From Trichoplusia ni (Eukaryota; Arthropoda; Insecta; Lepidoptera; Noctuidae): a DNA stretch of 64,000 nucleotides. A program made the translations under genes and the position numbers. Positions 12,160 to 26,240 of this stretch are shown here, piece after piece. Below the pieces are notes generated by a model. It saw only the letters and a list, made by a program, of their open reading frames with translations. It ran no database searches and was not told where the DNA came from. The stretch covers positions 6,138,001 to 6,202,000 of the forward strand of contig NC_039489.1 in NCBI RefSeq assembly GCF_003590095.1. The letters are read 5' to 3'. Numbering within the stretch: the first letter of the stretch is position 1; the number at the start of each line of letters is the position of its first letter.

Positions 12160-12370
12160 CAGGGTCCCTTACCCGAAGGGTAAAATACCGGATTTTATTT
12201 GTAAGGCTACTTGTCTTTGCTGTCTGTCCGTAAGTCTGTCAGACTGCAACCTAACTCTCATGAACCGTATTCGTAGATAGAATATTACAATTTGAACAGA
12301 TTATGTATTTTGGTTGCTCTTACAACAACGAATAAAAGCAAAAATTTATGGCTATTAAAAAAATCAATAA
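12160..12370 (+). repeat. Dispersed repeat (AGGGTCCC...GTCTGTCCG family)
   Basis: Contains TTCAGGGTCCCTTACCCGAA, then TGCTGTCTGTCCGTAAG and CTCATGAACCGTATTCG, then AACAACGAATAAAAGC. Shares these blocks in order with 18290-18600 and 20080-20300. Non-coding; class not determined. Confidence 0.6.
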
Positions 12371-15300
12371 TAACGTCAAATTAAACGACAAAACAAAACA
12401 ATCAAAATTTTTTCGTCACCATTTTCATTTTTGGGAAACGGATGGAACCGTTGGCATCAAAATTAAGATAATAATTACACAATCCTGTGTACATAGATGG
12501 TTTGCCATAGTTTCCCAAAACTGAGGAAAATGTAGTATCAGAAAATATCATACCTGAATAATTAACAGGCATAACATGCAACAGTTTTGCATCTATTGTG
12601 GATGTTACATTTTTGTTGTCCCATCGAGTAGTCCAGAATAATCTCTCGTTGACCTATTTCATTTCAGATCAAAGTTCTTAACAAATAATCTGCATATTGA
12701 ACCTGTGTTCTCGAGTACGCTTTTCAATGAAAAAAGATGAATATCATTCTCAATTAGAATTACATAAAATTCTTGTGTCACGGTGAACGTGACTGAACTC
12801 CTCTGACGACTCATGAAATTTTGTGTGCATATTAAGTAGGTCTGAAAATCGTAAAAACCTCATTTTTGCTATTTTATCATTACCTGTAACTCATTTCGAT
12901 GGCAAAACAACTTTGCTGATACAGCTAGTTGAAATATAAAAAAGGAAAAATTCTGAACTAAACATGTGAAAACCTTAAAATCAAAATACATTTCTGTCCC
13001 AAACGTGAAGAGAAAATTAACTTGGTATGTTTGACAGCACGAATGGTTGAACCCACTGATCTTTCTACTTAAGTACAAGATGTAGTGACCAAGACACGGG
13101 TTGAGATAACTTGAATGGACCACCAATGGCCTCTGTCCATACAAGATAGTCTTTATTCCGAAGCAATAAGGTTATATTTTTGTTTTACGTTTTTACTCTT
13201 GACGTGTGGTCGTCCAATGGCTCGAAAGTGTGAAGATTGATCGTATCAATGCGTAGCGAAAAAATGGGTGACTGACGAAATTGGGTGACTATTCAGGGGT
13301 TTTCGGCAAATTGTACAATGTTTACTATGCACTCAATTTTATGGATACTAATTAATGTTAATGCGAATTTTAATATCTAACTATAACTTTAAGGATAGTT
13401 TAATGATTAAAGTATCAACATTAAAAAAAAGAAACTCCTTCATCATAAAATCTATTCCAAATTGCTTCACAACCACAATGGGTACCCGCTACCAAGGGAT
13501 AAAAACTCAATCTATTTCTATGGCACCGCTGTTTGTCCATCTATTACCATATCATCATAAGCCATAATAGCAACATGTATTTCGATTACTGCTAAAACAA
13601 CAAATAAAAATCAAGGTTAAGCACAGTTGTTACGATCACATTGTCACCCAACCGATTTGATCATCTAAAGCCTGTTTGCGCGGAACAAACCCTTTAGGTT
13701 GCGAGTTTTACTTGCACTTGACCGGTATTTTATTTTATTTCGAAAATTGATATCTCACTAAACTATAGACAAAAATATAGCAAAGGACAAGGTATTAAAA
13801 TAACAAACCGTTTTGATTAATACAATATAGATCATTATGCAAAAACTTCTTAATAAGTTTTCCAACAACCTCAAAATTCATGTTTTCGATTAAATTTGTC
13901 ACAGTTCATTGAATATTATCAACATTTTCTTACTCGTAAACACAATTGTTGTTGTTTAATAAAATACTTACTTAAAACCAAATCATTAGAAGTTGTAAAA
14001 ATCCACCCTAATAATCCCCTTAATCCTTGATGCCTTGAGGATTAAGAAACGAAAATTCTTATATAAATTAACTGTCAAAAAATCAGCAGTCATTAATGCA
14101 TGTAAACTCAATTTTATTACTACATATGTTCGACACCAGAAGTCTGCTTTGAGTAGATAAAATATTTTGTCTCTTTCAACAAAAAACCAAAATACAACTC
14201 AATTAATATTCACAGACCAAATCACCGAAGAAAAATCAGGGAAATCACACGAAAATACACACATGAAAAGTTCATATCAAAACAAAAATATTTTTCTTTC
14301 AAACCGAGCCTTGCTTCCACAAAATAGTTTCAGAATAAATCCTCTTTGGGTACGTTTATTGCAAGGGCCTTCCCACTCCACATCGCCTTCAACAAACCCT
14401 TGTGGACACGTACATAATTGTGTAGGTTTCTTTGCTGACACGAAAAGGAAAGAGGTTTTAATGCCTTAGAAAGCTAGCAAAGGTTTGATGCGGATGAAAA
14501 AGGAAACTCAGCCTATAAAAAAGCTTGAAGAATGTATCTTCAATGTGGGTAATAAAACTAGTTTGATGGAGGAAAAAATGGTGTATTATTTGACAAGATT
14601 ATTTGATTTTAGGACATAGGAATCACACGTGGATTTAAGCTTCTTTCTAATCATTTTCTATTCTAACCAAATTGCACTTTCTGGCTTGACTTGGTTCTGA
14701 AGATTGTCGCAGAGACGTGAAACTAAACTGATATGTGACAGTAAGAAAAATACACGTGTCAAAATAGAATGTCATTCCCATATATTTTTAGTGTTTTATT
14801 CGTTTTCTATTCGAATGCTATGTAACAATATCAAAACCCTCTGGAATATAGAAGACCCTCTGACTTTTTCAACCATTTTCATATTATTTACTAATAGATT
14901 ACAATATCTCTCGCGAGGAAGATTCATAAATGCTTAAGAGCGGTTAACTCACGCGTATTTATCGGAATTTCAACCGAATTGGCGATTGCGATAAATACTT
15001 TACAAATTGAACGATTACAAATTAAATTAACTTAAGTAGTATTGCAAAATGTCTGTGATTTAACTTAATCGATCTTAATTGATTGCCACCTTCTTTTTGG
15101 AACCTCTTTACGTTCAAGTGTGAATAAATAAAAATGACCAACAAAACATAAATTATCTCGTCACCATAAATAATTTGATTGTTAACCCTCCACTGCTAAT
15201 TAAAACCTCTTGATAAAGTGCAATCATCTAAAAACCGATAGCGGACAAGTGTTATAAAATATACTTGAATATTCATCCATTTCGGAACACCTAATTTCGT

Positions 15301-15609
15301 TTGCAAATAACCGTCGGGCTATTTAAAACATTGAATTATTCAAAGCGTGTGTATTATTTTGGATGAAATTTGTTTGAATAAATTCATGTGTTACATTATT
15401 TTCGTAGTTGTTTTTTATAACACTTTTCTTTAGGTAAATATTTAGTTATTGACTGTGGTGGAATTGCAGGTTTTTTACATGAGGATTAGTAAACTAGAGG
15501 TGAAAATTTGATCCCAAGGCAGACGAGTCCTAACTTGACTTTTTCAAAGTTGTACACTTTTATAATCATTTTAAGAGGACGCTGAATAATTGTAATGGAA
15601 AACATCGTC
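12371..15609. other. Intergenic, no gene recognised
   Basis: About 3.2 kb of AT-rich sequence. Open frames at 12869-13144 (-) and 14167-14469 (+) reach 90-100 codons, but they lack recognisable domains and homology to anything I know. I regard them as chance frames. Confidence 0.55.
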
Positions 15610-15715
15610 ACAGAAGCTGGATTGATTGGAATCTAAAATCGCCAACATTCCAAATGAGCTAGCGTGGTGATCGAAGTTTAGAACCTTTCTTAGAAAGAGG
15701 CCTAGGCCTAATATT
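15610..15715 (+). mobile_element. LINE 3' end fragment
   Basis: Contains GAGCTAGCGTGGTGATCG followed by CTTTCTTAGAAAGAGGCCTA, the degraded version of a common LINE 3' end also present at 41640-41745. Confidence 0.5.
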
Positions 15716-18289
15716 TTATCATCCATAGGGCTAGTACTATCATAAATATTTAGCTATTTTTCTACTTTGGCAGGTTGTGTTTTGTTGTTGTAATTGGTTT
15801 ATCATAGCACGATAGGGTCAAAACTTTTTTGAGAGGGCAAATTATTTTTTTCAATGGGGGGGTTTATATTCATGAATTTATCTGTAATCACCTCAGCTTA
15901 CATTCTTTTAATTCTCCATAATAACTATAAACTTATAAACGACCAACACATTGATAAATTGTACGTGTAATTATAACAAAAATTTCAGTGTTTCATTTAT
16001 CAGTACTTACTGAAAATTATTACGTTTCAATAAAATTCTTTCGAAGCCTACTTGAACGTAATTGCAATAATTGAAACCATTACTACAATACCATTTAAGT
16101 ATTTCATTGTAAAGCTGAAATAATATTCAATTAATTCGATATTTCCCGTATTTAACACTGTCTTTCGGTTATTACCCAGAGGCATTATTTCATTGAATTG
16201 AGCAATTAATCTTAATAAGGTCTTATTAGGTATTCAAAACTTTAATTGATGAATGAGAATGACAGATATCTTCACCGGAGATTGTGTATTAGTTCAGTTT
16301 AGTTAAATTTTTGTCATTTCCATAATACCTCGCCCGCAGAGATCGGTCTCGACGAGATTTTTTCCACTTCTGTCTTCAGCGAGTGATAATTGCGAGTACT
16401 TTGTAATAAGCACACGTAAAGGACCAAAATGTTTTGGTGTCTGGCGGAACCTATTTTAGTATTTAATTTATTAGTATTTACTTAAAAGTAGCTTGTTAGT
16501 CCAACAATCATAATTCTAGGTTGTCGTTGCCGTCAAATATGTGGCCTCCATAAAAAATATACTTAAACTGTTGTTTATCTAGGAAAGATACACAACAAGA
16601 TTATTTCTAAAACATCAAAGAACGTAAATCTTATTTATAAAAGTATCCTAACTTTAGGCGTTAAACAAAGTCCACTTTAGATGTTTTCTTCTAGATTAAT
16701 CTTAGTGCTTTCAGATATTTTCTTAAATATTTTTCTGAAATTTTAATCTTGAAGTCCGGAATATAGACCTTTGTATTTTAAGATTTAAATAGTGAAAAGA
16801 CTCAACTAGAGTCCATTAACTATATATTATTAAATGACGCAACTACATACTATTGTATTTATCGGGATTGCCTGACTAGTTTCGGATCAACCTGAATCCT
16901 TAGGTACTCTAGGACTAGACATTAAATAAACTTGTTTCTTTATTTTTCATTTAATATGACAGTATATATGATCCTGGTGTCCGAGTTTCATATACCAAGT
17001 TTAAAGATCTCTTTGCTTAAACTTTTTTTTTAAAAACAATCAAATAAGTGAGAATTTTTTTCCGTGAAGAAACATGGATACAATAACTTGCTGATCTTAA
17101 ATAAATGCGGACAACATCACATACATTGTTCTGAACCCAAAGTAAGTTGCTAAAGCACTTGTGTTATGGAATTCAGATACAACGAAGGTACCACAAACAC
17201 CCATCTTGTATTGCAATGATCTAATGCAGAGATCTAGCGTTTTGATCAATGCTCAAAATGTTCATATAACATAATAGGTAAATAACAAATGAAATTTAAA
17301 TATCGTATCTGACCTGATAATAAATTTGGTCTTAAAGTAAATTAAGTTCAGACAATGTTTAATGATTGTTATTCTAACCTTCAGAGAAATGAACAACAAA
17401 TAATTTTATGAAAATAGTTCATTAAAGTTAGCCAAGTTATTGTTATTTATGTCAATAAAACTGTAGTTTGAAATGTAAATTTACCTTTTGTTGTAAAGAA
17501 ATACATGCCAGTAATTTAAATAAAAAAACTTGCCGAGTAAGTCTTTAGTAAAACCTGTGTTATGTAGGTTGTGGGGATAGAACACCTTTACCTGGAATCA
17601 GTTTCTCGGCTTAGTCTGACAAGACCCCAGACAAGACAAGACCAGGAATCGACCCCAACATAGCTTGGACAACTGTGATATACCAGCGGTACGACTGTTA
17701 AATTTTAATAGTCCAGTCGTAGGTTCTTATCCCGGAAGGTTTTAATGTCATTTTGAATTTATGAGCAAATTGTAATAACCGCCTTTTTACGTCATGATGC
17801 TAATATTATTGCAGTTGTGGAAGAGAGACGACGCCATGCACTGTGCGTCACATTTTGCACTCAAATCAAGCGATGACGTGTATTATTGTTTTCTTCGTAA
17901 TTTTAACCAGCCTTTTCCAAAACTTGAATAAATATCAAATAACAACTATATCAATACATTTCCGTAACCTAAAACCATAATAAAGCCATAAGCGAAGTCG
18001 AATTCAAATAATTCTTCAAGAATTCGACTTAGCTTTTAAAAACTTATACCATTAACTTTATCTGTAATGGCAGTTCTTTTTCTTATCTCCAAGACTTCAG
18101 ACCTAGGTTATCGCTTAGTTCTTAATAGTTCCGGTAATAAACGAGTTATCTGAACTCAGGTGTAATCTTCCGTTTATAGGTTAATTGTTAAGCGGTTTTA
18201 TAGTTCATTAGTTGAACCACAGATTATCGTGAGATTCTTTAATTGAATTGAATCTCAATCGTTTTTTTTTAATTTCGTACACAAAGGTT
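15716..18289. other. Intergenic, nothing recognised
   Basis: AT-rich DNA. Around 17810-17880 a block with TTGTGGAAGAGAGACGACGC resembles old repeat copies near 8215 and 11140. A 11-bp inverted repeat, AAGTCGAATTC/GAATTCGACTT, lies near 17996-18031. No gene. Confidence 0.55.
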
Positions 18290-18600
18290 AAAACGAAAGG
18301 GTTTTAAAGTTTAGCTGTCTACTTTAGAGGTACAGATACCTCTGTCTGTTTGTTCGTCCGTCACCAGGCTGTATCGCATGAACTGTGATAGCTAGACAGA
18401 AATTTGAATTTTCATCAAAAAAAATGATGTACTTCTGTTATCACTATAACAACAAAATACAAAAAATGAGGTTTAGCTAAATTGTTGCTGTCATTGAGTG
18501 AGAAAAAAAATGGGTTAGACAAAAATATGTTAACCTATTTGTTTTTATTAAGCCTATTTGTAAGGGAAACTTTATGGTTTTTTTCTTAAATTTTCATCCA
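18290..18600 (+). repeat. Dispersed repeat (CACCAGGCTGTATC family)
   Basis: Blocks TTTGTTCGTCCGTCACCAGG, CTGTATCGCATGAACTGTGA, TAGCTAGACAG and TTATCACTATAACAACA occur in the same order as at 12160-12370 and 20080-20300. This is the best preserved copy in the window. Non-coding. Confidence 0.65.
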
Positions 18601-19453
18601 TTTTCGAAGAACCTTGCATAAAATATTTCAAAGTTCAGCACGTCGTGAATTGCCAAACACTTGCCTTTAATTTACTTCAATAACTTCTAAAAGTCAAAAA
18701 AAGTTAAATTAATGCATTACATGAGACTCAAAGTCAAGTTTCGTACGTGTCAACGCGAAAACGCGATCAATAAGGGATTGATTTTATATCAAAAGTTCGT
18801 TGGAACCCTCCCAGGGGCTTTCCATAAACTTTTTCATCTCCCGCTAAACCTTCGGGGGTTCAAACAATTTCATTTTATATCTGTTTTCGAATAAAAATGT
18901 TGTGTGAAAAATAATAATCGTTTCGATAAAAATTATTTATACTATTGGTTTTGATATGAGACAATCGGTTGTTCGAGTCGGTATAAAACAAATGCTTGTA
19001 AATGGAAGGTGTTTTATATTTTGATATCTCAAGATTTTGATATTCGAAAGAAAAACAATAAAGGTTTAATGCACGAAAGAGTTATATTTAATTGTTGTGA
19101 AACCACAAAAAAATATTTGAAAATGTTCAATACTGACTCCGAAAATAAATTGTGTTATAATCATAGCGAGCAATCAATTCAGAGCGAGCCGTATTCGCGA
19201 TACTGAGGGTGTAAATAGACAAAATAAAAACAAGCAAATCTAAAGCCGACCGTAACAACCATTGCTTAAGGTTGATTTTTATTTTTGTAATTTGTTGTTA
19301 TAGCGGTAACAGAATGTAAAACAGAAAAACAGCTGCCTAGATATCGACGTTCAGGAAAAACAGCCAGGTAAAAGATGGACAGACATTAATGACAGCAGGA
19401 ACAAAATTCAGCCTTTATACTCTAGCCATAAAATCCTAAAAAGTATATCTATA

Positions 19454-19719
19454 TCTATACTAATATATAAAGCTAAAGAGTTTGTTTGTTTGAACGCTCT
19501 AATCTCAGAAACTACTGGACCAAATATTGTTATACTGGATAAAATTCTTTTTGTGTTGAATAGACCATTCATCGAGGAAGGCTTTAGGCTATAAACCATC
19601 ACTCTGCGACTAATAGGAGCTAAGATATAATGGAAAGTGTGAAAAAAAACCGGGCAGGTATACCTTAATCATAACTTATATCTTCTACCCACGGGGACGA
19701 AGTCGCGGGCAACAGCTAG
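19454..19719 (+). mobile_element. Helitron-like element (non-autonomous)
   Basis: 266 bp, starts TCTATACTAATATATAAAGC, ends CGCGGGCAACAGCTAG, flanked by A and T. Nearly the same as the copies at 21989-22237 and 49191-49466 over GAGTTTGTTTGTTTGAACG and AGACCATTCATCGAGGAAGG. Resembles the Lep1 type of lepidopteran Helitron as I remember it. The open frame on its - strand is not a gene. Confidence 0.75.
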
Positions 19720-20079
19720 TCTATATATATAATCCAAGATCCCATATTTACCGCCTAAAAACTTTCCCCTAAGTCAGATAGACCTTTACCATCACTAAAA
19801 CTGACAATAAGAACATAAATAACAGACAGTTATATTTCCATCAGTTGCCAGTACTAACAAACCGGGGCCTCGCGGGACGACACATGTATCAGGAAACCAC
19901 TGACCAAGCTCCTAGTCTATTTATTTAGCCAGTCGAAAAAAACAGACCAGAAAAATTGGGCTTTTAGACCAAGAGTTCCGTAACTATAAGCTTTATATTA
20001 TATTATTTTATTCTTTATTGTACACCACATAAGTAGTTAGTTACATGGTTTTTTTTTTGCGTACCATTTTCCTGTTTTG

Positions 20080-20300
20080 TATTTATTAGGGTAAAACAGA
20101 ACCCTATGGCTCTGCTGACAGTCCGTCTTTTACCAAACTGTATCTCTTAAGCTGTTATAGCTAGGCAGTTAAGGTTTTCACAGATGATGTTTATAACAAC
20201 AAATAAAATTAAAATCGAAGTAAAAAACTGTGGTATGGTTATTGACATGTGACTATTTTTCTTTTCAAATTGGTTTTTTTTAGCCTATTCACCCTTGAAC
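20080..20300 (+). repeat. Dispersed repeat (GTATCTC...AGCTGTTATAGC family)
   Basis: AGGGTAAAACAGAACCCTAT, then CAAACTGTATCTCTTAAGC, TATAGCTAGGCAGTTAAGG, and TTTATAACAACAAATAAAA. Same block order as 18290-18600. Confidence 0.6.
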
Positions 20301-20939
20301 GCCATTTTAACATGCTTCGTTTAGTTAATCTGGTTTAAACGAATTACAATACATAGTTAATTTGATTAGTTTAATTTAATTTGAGTTAGTTTCACAAAAA
20401 GGAATAATTCACCACAGAGGCCTATCTCTGACACCAGGTTGTACATCAATCATTAGAAAAAGCACTCGGTGTTGACACTGGCTAGTTTGACCTTAAAAGT
20501 TTTGGATGGTCCTTTAAAAGCAACAGAAAAGCACACTGGAAAAAAACAGTTTATGAGTTTCGTGATTTAAACGGACTAATATTCATGCTAGTAACAGACA
20601 AACAAATTGGCAGCAGATCCTTCGTTTTACGTAACCCTAAAAACGTTCACCGTTCCTAACAAATCTCCTCTCGCGAGTTGTGGTTGGATTTTATTGGACC
20701 ACTAATCTCTCTGGCTAATAGTTTCCCTACTTTGAGTATGTGATTTCTCGTGTTTATTTCAGTAGGTATTCTGGTATCCTTATTGCTTTTTTGCTATTGA
20801 TTTACTTTTGACGAAGAAAATATTGGTGTGATTAACGCTGAAGATTAAAAAACACGATTAAGATTAGGGTAGGTACAGTTTTTAATTTATCAAAATGATT
20901 TTGTTACTTTATAATAATGTAATTTCTAGTTTTCTGGTA

Positions 20940-20983
20940 ATTATGGAGAGGCCTATGTCCAACAGTGGACTGCTATAGGCTGA

Positions 20984-21019
<36 letters not shown>
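20940..21019 (+). mobile_element. LINE 3' end with (ATG)n tail
   Basis: GAGAGGCCTATGTCCAACAG then TGGACTGCTATAGGCTGAG, followed by about eleven ATG units. Canonical 3' terminus of an abundant moth non-LTR retrotransposon. The (ATG)n tail explains the poly-methionine open frame starting at 20985. Confidence 0.8.
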
Positions 21020-21988
21020 TAATGTTGATGAAAAAAATTTCAAGATTAATTATTTAAAAATTATTAACATAAAAGTTAAGAGAAGAGCGTCTAATAGAAA
21101 AACTAATATCTCCATAATACTCCTAAAAGAAATATGCCAACCAACACACAACCTTTTCGTGACATTTTCCCGACATCCAAAAAAATACTAATTTACCTTT
21201 GTTTACCATTTAGGAAGCGGTAACAGGCTGTTATCCCAAAACACGAGTAAAGTAAAAGAGAACAAATTAGTTCGAGAGCTTTTTTATGAAAAAATTGTCC
21301 TTGCTAACCCTTTGTTTGGTCCATATTAGCATATTTTGATCATTTCTCAAAGGCTTCCGTGGCATTGAAAAATGTTGCATAAAATGGGAGTATTGTAATT
21401 TGTTTCATGTTTTAGCCTTGCTGTTTGACAGTGGTCCTTTTTATCAAGTGCTTTGGGACCTTCAAATTGGTTTGATGCAAACTATCACACATATTTTTAA
21501 GCACGCTCACTTGCTTGAAGCACGTCGTATGCTGATTTTTTACATCTGCACTGTGTAGTGTGTGTGACAGAACTTTAAATGAGCTCTGAATAAGACTAGG
21601 GAACAATCGTGTTACGTTTAAGATAGTCAGGGTTCATCGTCTTGGCCTTTAAAGGTTATATTTTTAGAGCTGTTTATATAAATTTAGTACAAGGTGACAT
21701 AAGCTATTGGGACGTGACAAAACACTGTCTCAGCTAGATTTGTGTTTGACCTAGCCTGTTAGATAAAGTCAAGAGTATTTTTATTTGCAAAATTAAAACA
21801 TAAGTCTATCCAACTTTGATACTGAAATAATTTAGAGGTATGTTTTTGGAAACACCCAAATAATATGTGTCCAATATATTAAAAAAAAACCCTTTACTTT
21901 TTAATTTATAGGTACGGCTATTTTTACAAAACAAAAATATCATTTTATATCATGAAACCTGAAACATAAATCTATATCTATACTTATA

Positions 21989-22237
21989 TCTATACTAATA
22001 TATAAAGCTGAAGAGTTTGTTTGTTTGAACGCGCTAATCTCAGGAACTACTGGTCCATAGTGAAAAAATATTTTTGTGTTGAATAGAACATTCGTCGAGG
22101 ATGGCTTTAGGCTATAAACCATCACGCTGCGACTAATAGGAGCGATGATACAATGGAAAATGTGAAAAAAACAGGGCAGGTATAAATCATAACTTATATC
22201 TTCTACCCACGGGGACGAAGTCGCGGGCAACAGCTAG
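21989..22237 (+). mobile_element. Helitron-like element (non-autonomous)
   Basis: 249 bp, starts TCTATACTAATATATAAAGC, ends CGCGGGCAACAGCTAG and is followed by T. Same family as 19454-19719, with a small internal deletion after ACTACTGGTCC. Confidence 0.75.
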
Positions 22238-25200
22238 TTTTCCATAAAAATTAAACTATCAACACTAAAATAATAAAATTGCCAAGGCGAGTATTATCAA
22301 CAATATTACAAAGGATGGACAACATCCATTAAAATAACGACAAATAAAAGCCTTTTCAAAAAATGTCATATTTCATTGTGATCATCAATATCATACGTAA
22401 GTTTAAAACATGATAAATAATTCAAGTTCAAACAAACTCAATAAGAATACTAATTAAACAGTCAGATAATTTGATTACAAAATAAAACATAACCTTTACT
22501 TCATATTCTCCAACAAAATTTTTCACAACTTGTCAGTCGACGCTTACAGCAATTACTTAATTTTTGCTGTCGAAAAAATCTTTCTAGAACCATTTGTTGA
22601 TTTCAATTTAACCATTTTAAAAAACCGGCCATGTGCAATTCAGATCCTTACACTAATAGTATTTTTTTATAGGGGAGAGAAGAAGATTCTTTTTGACCAT
22701 TATAGCGACAAACATTCACCTTTAGTAAAAATCTATCTAAAATATAGGCATACCAAATAGAGACACCACCAACAATCATACATCGCAGTCAGCTCAAACT
22801 GAATAACCCCACTCTTTGTCAGTAAAGGCTTAATAAAGTAACTTAAAATATCACAATTTTCAGTTACCACTTTTCAACAACAGCTTCATATTTTCCGGAC
22901 AGTTTTATGCCTTGTGTGTTCGTGTCCATTCAAGTAATAAACAACTCGAGCACCGTAAAAACTTCGCCAGCCAGTTGCGAACCCGATAATAATTTTCTCG
23001 ATACTTCCTCTCGCGGTTTCTCTTTCACAACTTCGTTTATCCACTAATAAAAAACGTATTTGCCACTAGTTTGTTCTTACTTATAGTTTTCATTCCCGTT
23101 CTCGAAATATTTTTTGCATGCACAAACAATGACGATGATTTAATGACAAAAGGCGGGGATATACGACGGGTCTGAATTTCGGAATCTTTTTGGAAGTATC
23201 CAGAAAGTTCTGGAAAGGTTGAGAAGCGACCCAAACAATTCTTCAAGTGTTAAGTACTGTTTGGGACCTCGAGCTTATCAAGGACTTACTGACAACAAGG
23301 ACAATGTAGCAATTTCCGTACGAACGACGGAGCCTCTGTAGGTAATAGATAAGCCGAATTTCTCTTCCGTGACGTCATAAGAAGTGCCTGAAGATTAAAC
23401 CGCCTGAGATTTTATTTCGCTATTTTTCTGTGAGAAATTTTAGTGGATTAAAAACGACGTGTATGGAAGGTGAACTTGGACATGTTTTTATACGTGATAT
23501 GAAAAACTTTTATAGGATTTTTGTTAATACTTTTTGCACAAAATCGTCATCAATTTAGAGAGTGAGTTATCAAAAGAAATAAAAGTAACACAATCTTGAC
23601 ATCAAAAAAATTGTAGGATTAAGATTTAATCTCGTAACGTAGTCGACACACAAACAGAATTCATGCTATGATGGATCTAGGGTCTAGAGAAGGTCTAAAA
23701 TTCAACGAAGTCAAATGTTAAAAGCGATTGCAGAATCACACTTAATAAATCACCACAAACCCAACAATACAAACCGTTATTTATGTTAGCATGTATCCTT
23801 CATTTACACTAAAGCTAATTTAGTAAATGTGGAGCGAGATTCTGTAATATTAAATCTGCTACGTTGTCACTCAAGTCACGGTTGCCTGGAATTATCACTC
23901 TCATTTTGTAGGGGCCAATTTCTGTCAACGCCGCCCGAGAATGTTAAACATTGGGCGGGGACTTTGAAAGAGCGATTGCTGTGATGCAACGTTTCATTAT
24001 AAGGTCTTAATTGCTATTAAAATTTTGTGGTAGTATGTAAATTTGGGTGGGTAGAAATTTTGCTTGTGAATGTTTTGTGTCATATCTACGGAATGGGAAA
24101 GAAATATGGAAATTTTATCGGAGAAAAAAAAGATTATAAGGCTTATATTTTTTTTTTCTCAGGGATTCGTGACTTCTATAATATAGACTATATACTTTAA
24201 GGTTTTGCCAGTTAAATTTTGTCTCCAAGAGAAATGAATATTGACTGTAGTTACCTTTATTTAATTCCTAATATCCATCATTCTCACCTCTTCCTTGAGC
24301 GCATCACTTTTAATACTAGCTATTCTAGTGACTTCGTTTGTGTGGAAAAAAGACTAGGGAGGTATTATGTTGGATACATACACACTTAATGCTTAGTGAA
24401 GTTTATCCAAATACAAAAAAAAAACAATTTGATTGTTTTGAAATAGCCATTGAAATTGAAAATAGCCATTGCTAGGTTAATCGCACACAAACGCACAGAC
24501 AGAGAGGCAAAGCGACAAAAGGGGAAGCTTATAAAAAATGATTTTTTGTGTTATAATTATGCAGTCTATGCACCACTAATTTACCTGCCTCAGTTTTTAT
24601 GACATTTATGGATAAGTAAATTATTTAATTAGATACTACTTATTAGCATCATAAGAGTGGTTTAGTCTCATGAACTAAACGAACATTATCCCTTCAACCC
24701 GATGATACATCAAAACGAAATCGCGCTTCTCAAAGCCGCATATCAAACGTAAATTGTAAATCTGCCTCATTTTACTTAGAAGCGAGACCCAAGGTGGGAT
24801 CCAAATTGTTTTACAAATTGTTTACATTGAGAGCAGTTCTTAGATCCTTGTTTTGCTCGTAACTTCTTCCTGTCATTATATTAAACAAATTTATTGGTTT
24901 ACCCGATACGGAATGCGTTGAGAATGTTTTTGGTAAAAGGATTTTCGACTGTTTTCGTTTGTTGAAAATGACTGGAGCTGTGCAATCTAAGTTGATAATG
25001 AGGCTTTAGAATGTAATCTTGTTAAGCTTTGCCCGTCAAAGGATTTAAGATTTGGATTACGAGTGCTTGATTGCTTTTTGTTTTATTTAGCAGTTTTTGT
25101 TTCTACTGTAGGGTAAAAGTCTTTTTTACTTTTTATTGTTGGTACAATAAGATACAACTATGTGTGCTTCGTTCAGTAAGACCAAGTTCTTTTTTTATTG

Positions 25201-25579
25201 ATAGCTTCAAAATCGATAGAGTCAACAGATGACACGCCGATTTTAAACATATACCAATTCATATTACGATATACGTATCTACATAATAAAGACTTGACTA
25301 TATGTGCCCAAGAATCTTCATTTACAAGAAAGCCGACGACAAATAGCTGAAATATCAGGAAACCAGGTCAAAGAGAAGAAGAACAATTAGCTAATGAATT
25401 TGAACGTTGAATTCTGATTACAACTTCGATTTTGCGGTCTATGCGATTCGTGGATTCAATCGAGTCAGACTATTTGAATATTAGAAGATCGCTGTAAATA
25501 TTGGTTAGTTCTAAAATGTAAGTAAGCGTGATTCTAGTTAAAAATTGTTATTTCCATGAAAGTATTATCCCATAATGAT
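22238..25579. other. Intergenic, no gene recognised
   Basis: About 3.3 kb, mostly AT-rich. A GC-richer patch near 23928-23962 contains CGCCC/GGGCG arms about 17 bp apart. The 60-80 codon frames here have no recognisable domains. I see no gene. Confidence 0.55.
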
Positions 25580-25860
25580 TTTTTAGTATACTTTATCCAA
25601 AGAGTATAACGAAAAGCAATTAGTAAGGCATTGCTTTGCTGTATCTCATGAAAAGTGATAGAGAGTTGAAGTTTGTCCAGATGATGTATTTATGTATACT
25701 TAAGATCAAGGTTGATATGGTTGTAAATTTGCCGGATGATCGGTATTTTTTGGTAGGTTCAGTTACAAAAACTCTATGTTGCGAGTCTGTCACGCTGTAG
25801 CCAACCCTCAGTGAGTACGAGTATTGATCACCAATCAATATTCATAACCTAAACAGGCCA
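25580..25860 (+). repeat. Dispersed repeat (CTGTATCTCATGAA family)
   Basis: TTTGCTGTATCTCATGAAAA then GTGATAGAGAGTTGAAG and CCAGATGATGTATTTATG match the 3' half of the repeat at 18290-18600. The - strand frame across it is not a gene. Confidence 0.5.
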
Positions 25861-25929
25861 TAAAAAGGCCATAATTATGTCCAGAAGTGTGATTTTTAGG
25901 CTGGTATTAAGAACTACTTAGCAAATCAC

Positions 25930-26100
25930 TAAAATAATCTCACGGGAACATAAAATCGGAATAAAAACTGAAACTATCCTATGTGATAATCCAGGTTATA
26001 GAACATCTGTGTAACAAGTTTCATTTTAATCATTTTTAGAGATTTTGCGTAAAAGAGGAACAAACATCCATGCATACAAACCCTATTACTATTAGTAGGA
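25930..26100 (-). mobile_element. Truncated Helitron-like element
   Basis: On the - strand it begins TCCTACTAATAGTAATAGGG after an A, then GTATGCATGGATGTTTGTTC, matching the 5' part of the family at 10214. The CTAG-type 3' end is missing. Confidence 0.5.
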
Positions 26101-26127
26101 TTATAATAGTATCAAAATTTAACCGAA

Positions 26128-26240
26128 ATGCCGGATAGCCGAGTGGTACAGGACATCACGTCAAACCTACTAAGTGTCAAAACGCTAACGCTGACAAATC
26201 GTTCCAATGTCAGTACATTTGACTCTAAGCACTGACAAAG
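26128..26240 (+). repeat. tRNA-headed SINE-like sequence
   Basis: ATGCCGGATAGCCGAGTGGT is an A-box-containing tRNA-like head, similar to the one at 864-945. The B box is not clear; a decayed SINE. Confidence 0.45.

Noticed and set aside
12869..13144. 91-codon and 100-codon ORFs (also 14167-14469) in the gene-free left part
   Set aside because: No recognisable domain, non-ATG or weak starts, composition like the surrounding DNA.
20985..21191. ORF beginning with eleven methionines
   Set aside because: The run is the (ATG)n tail of a LINE 3' end.
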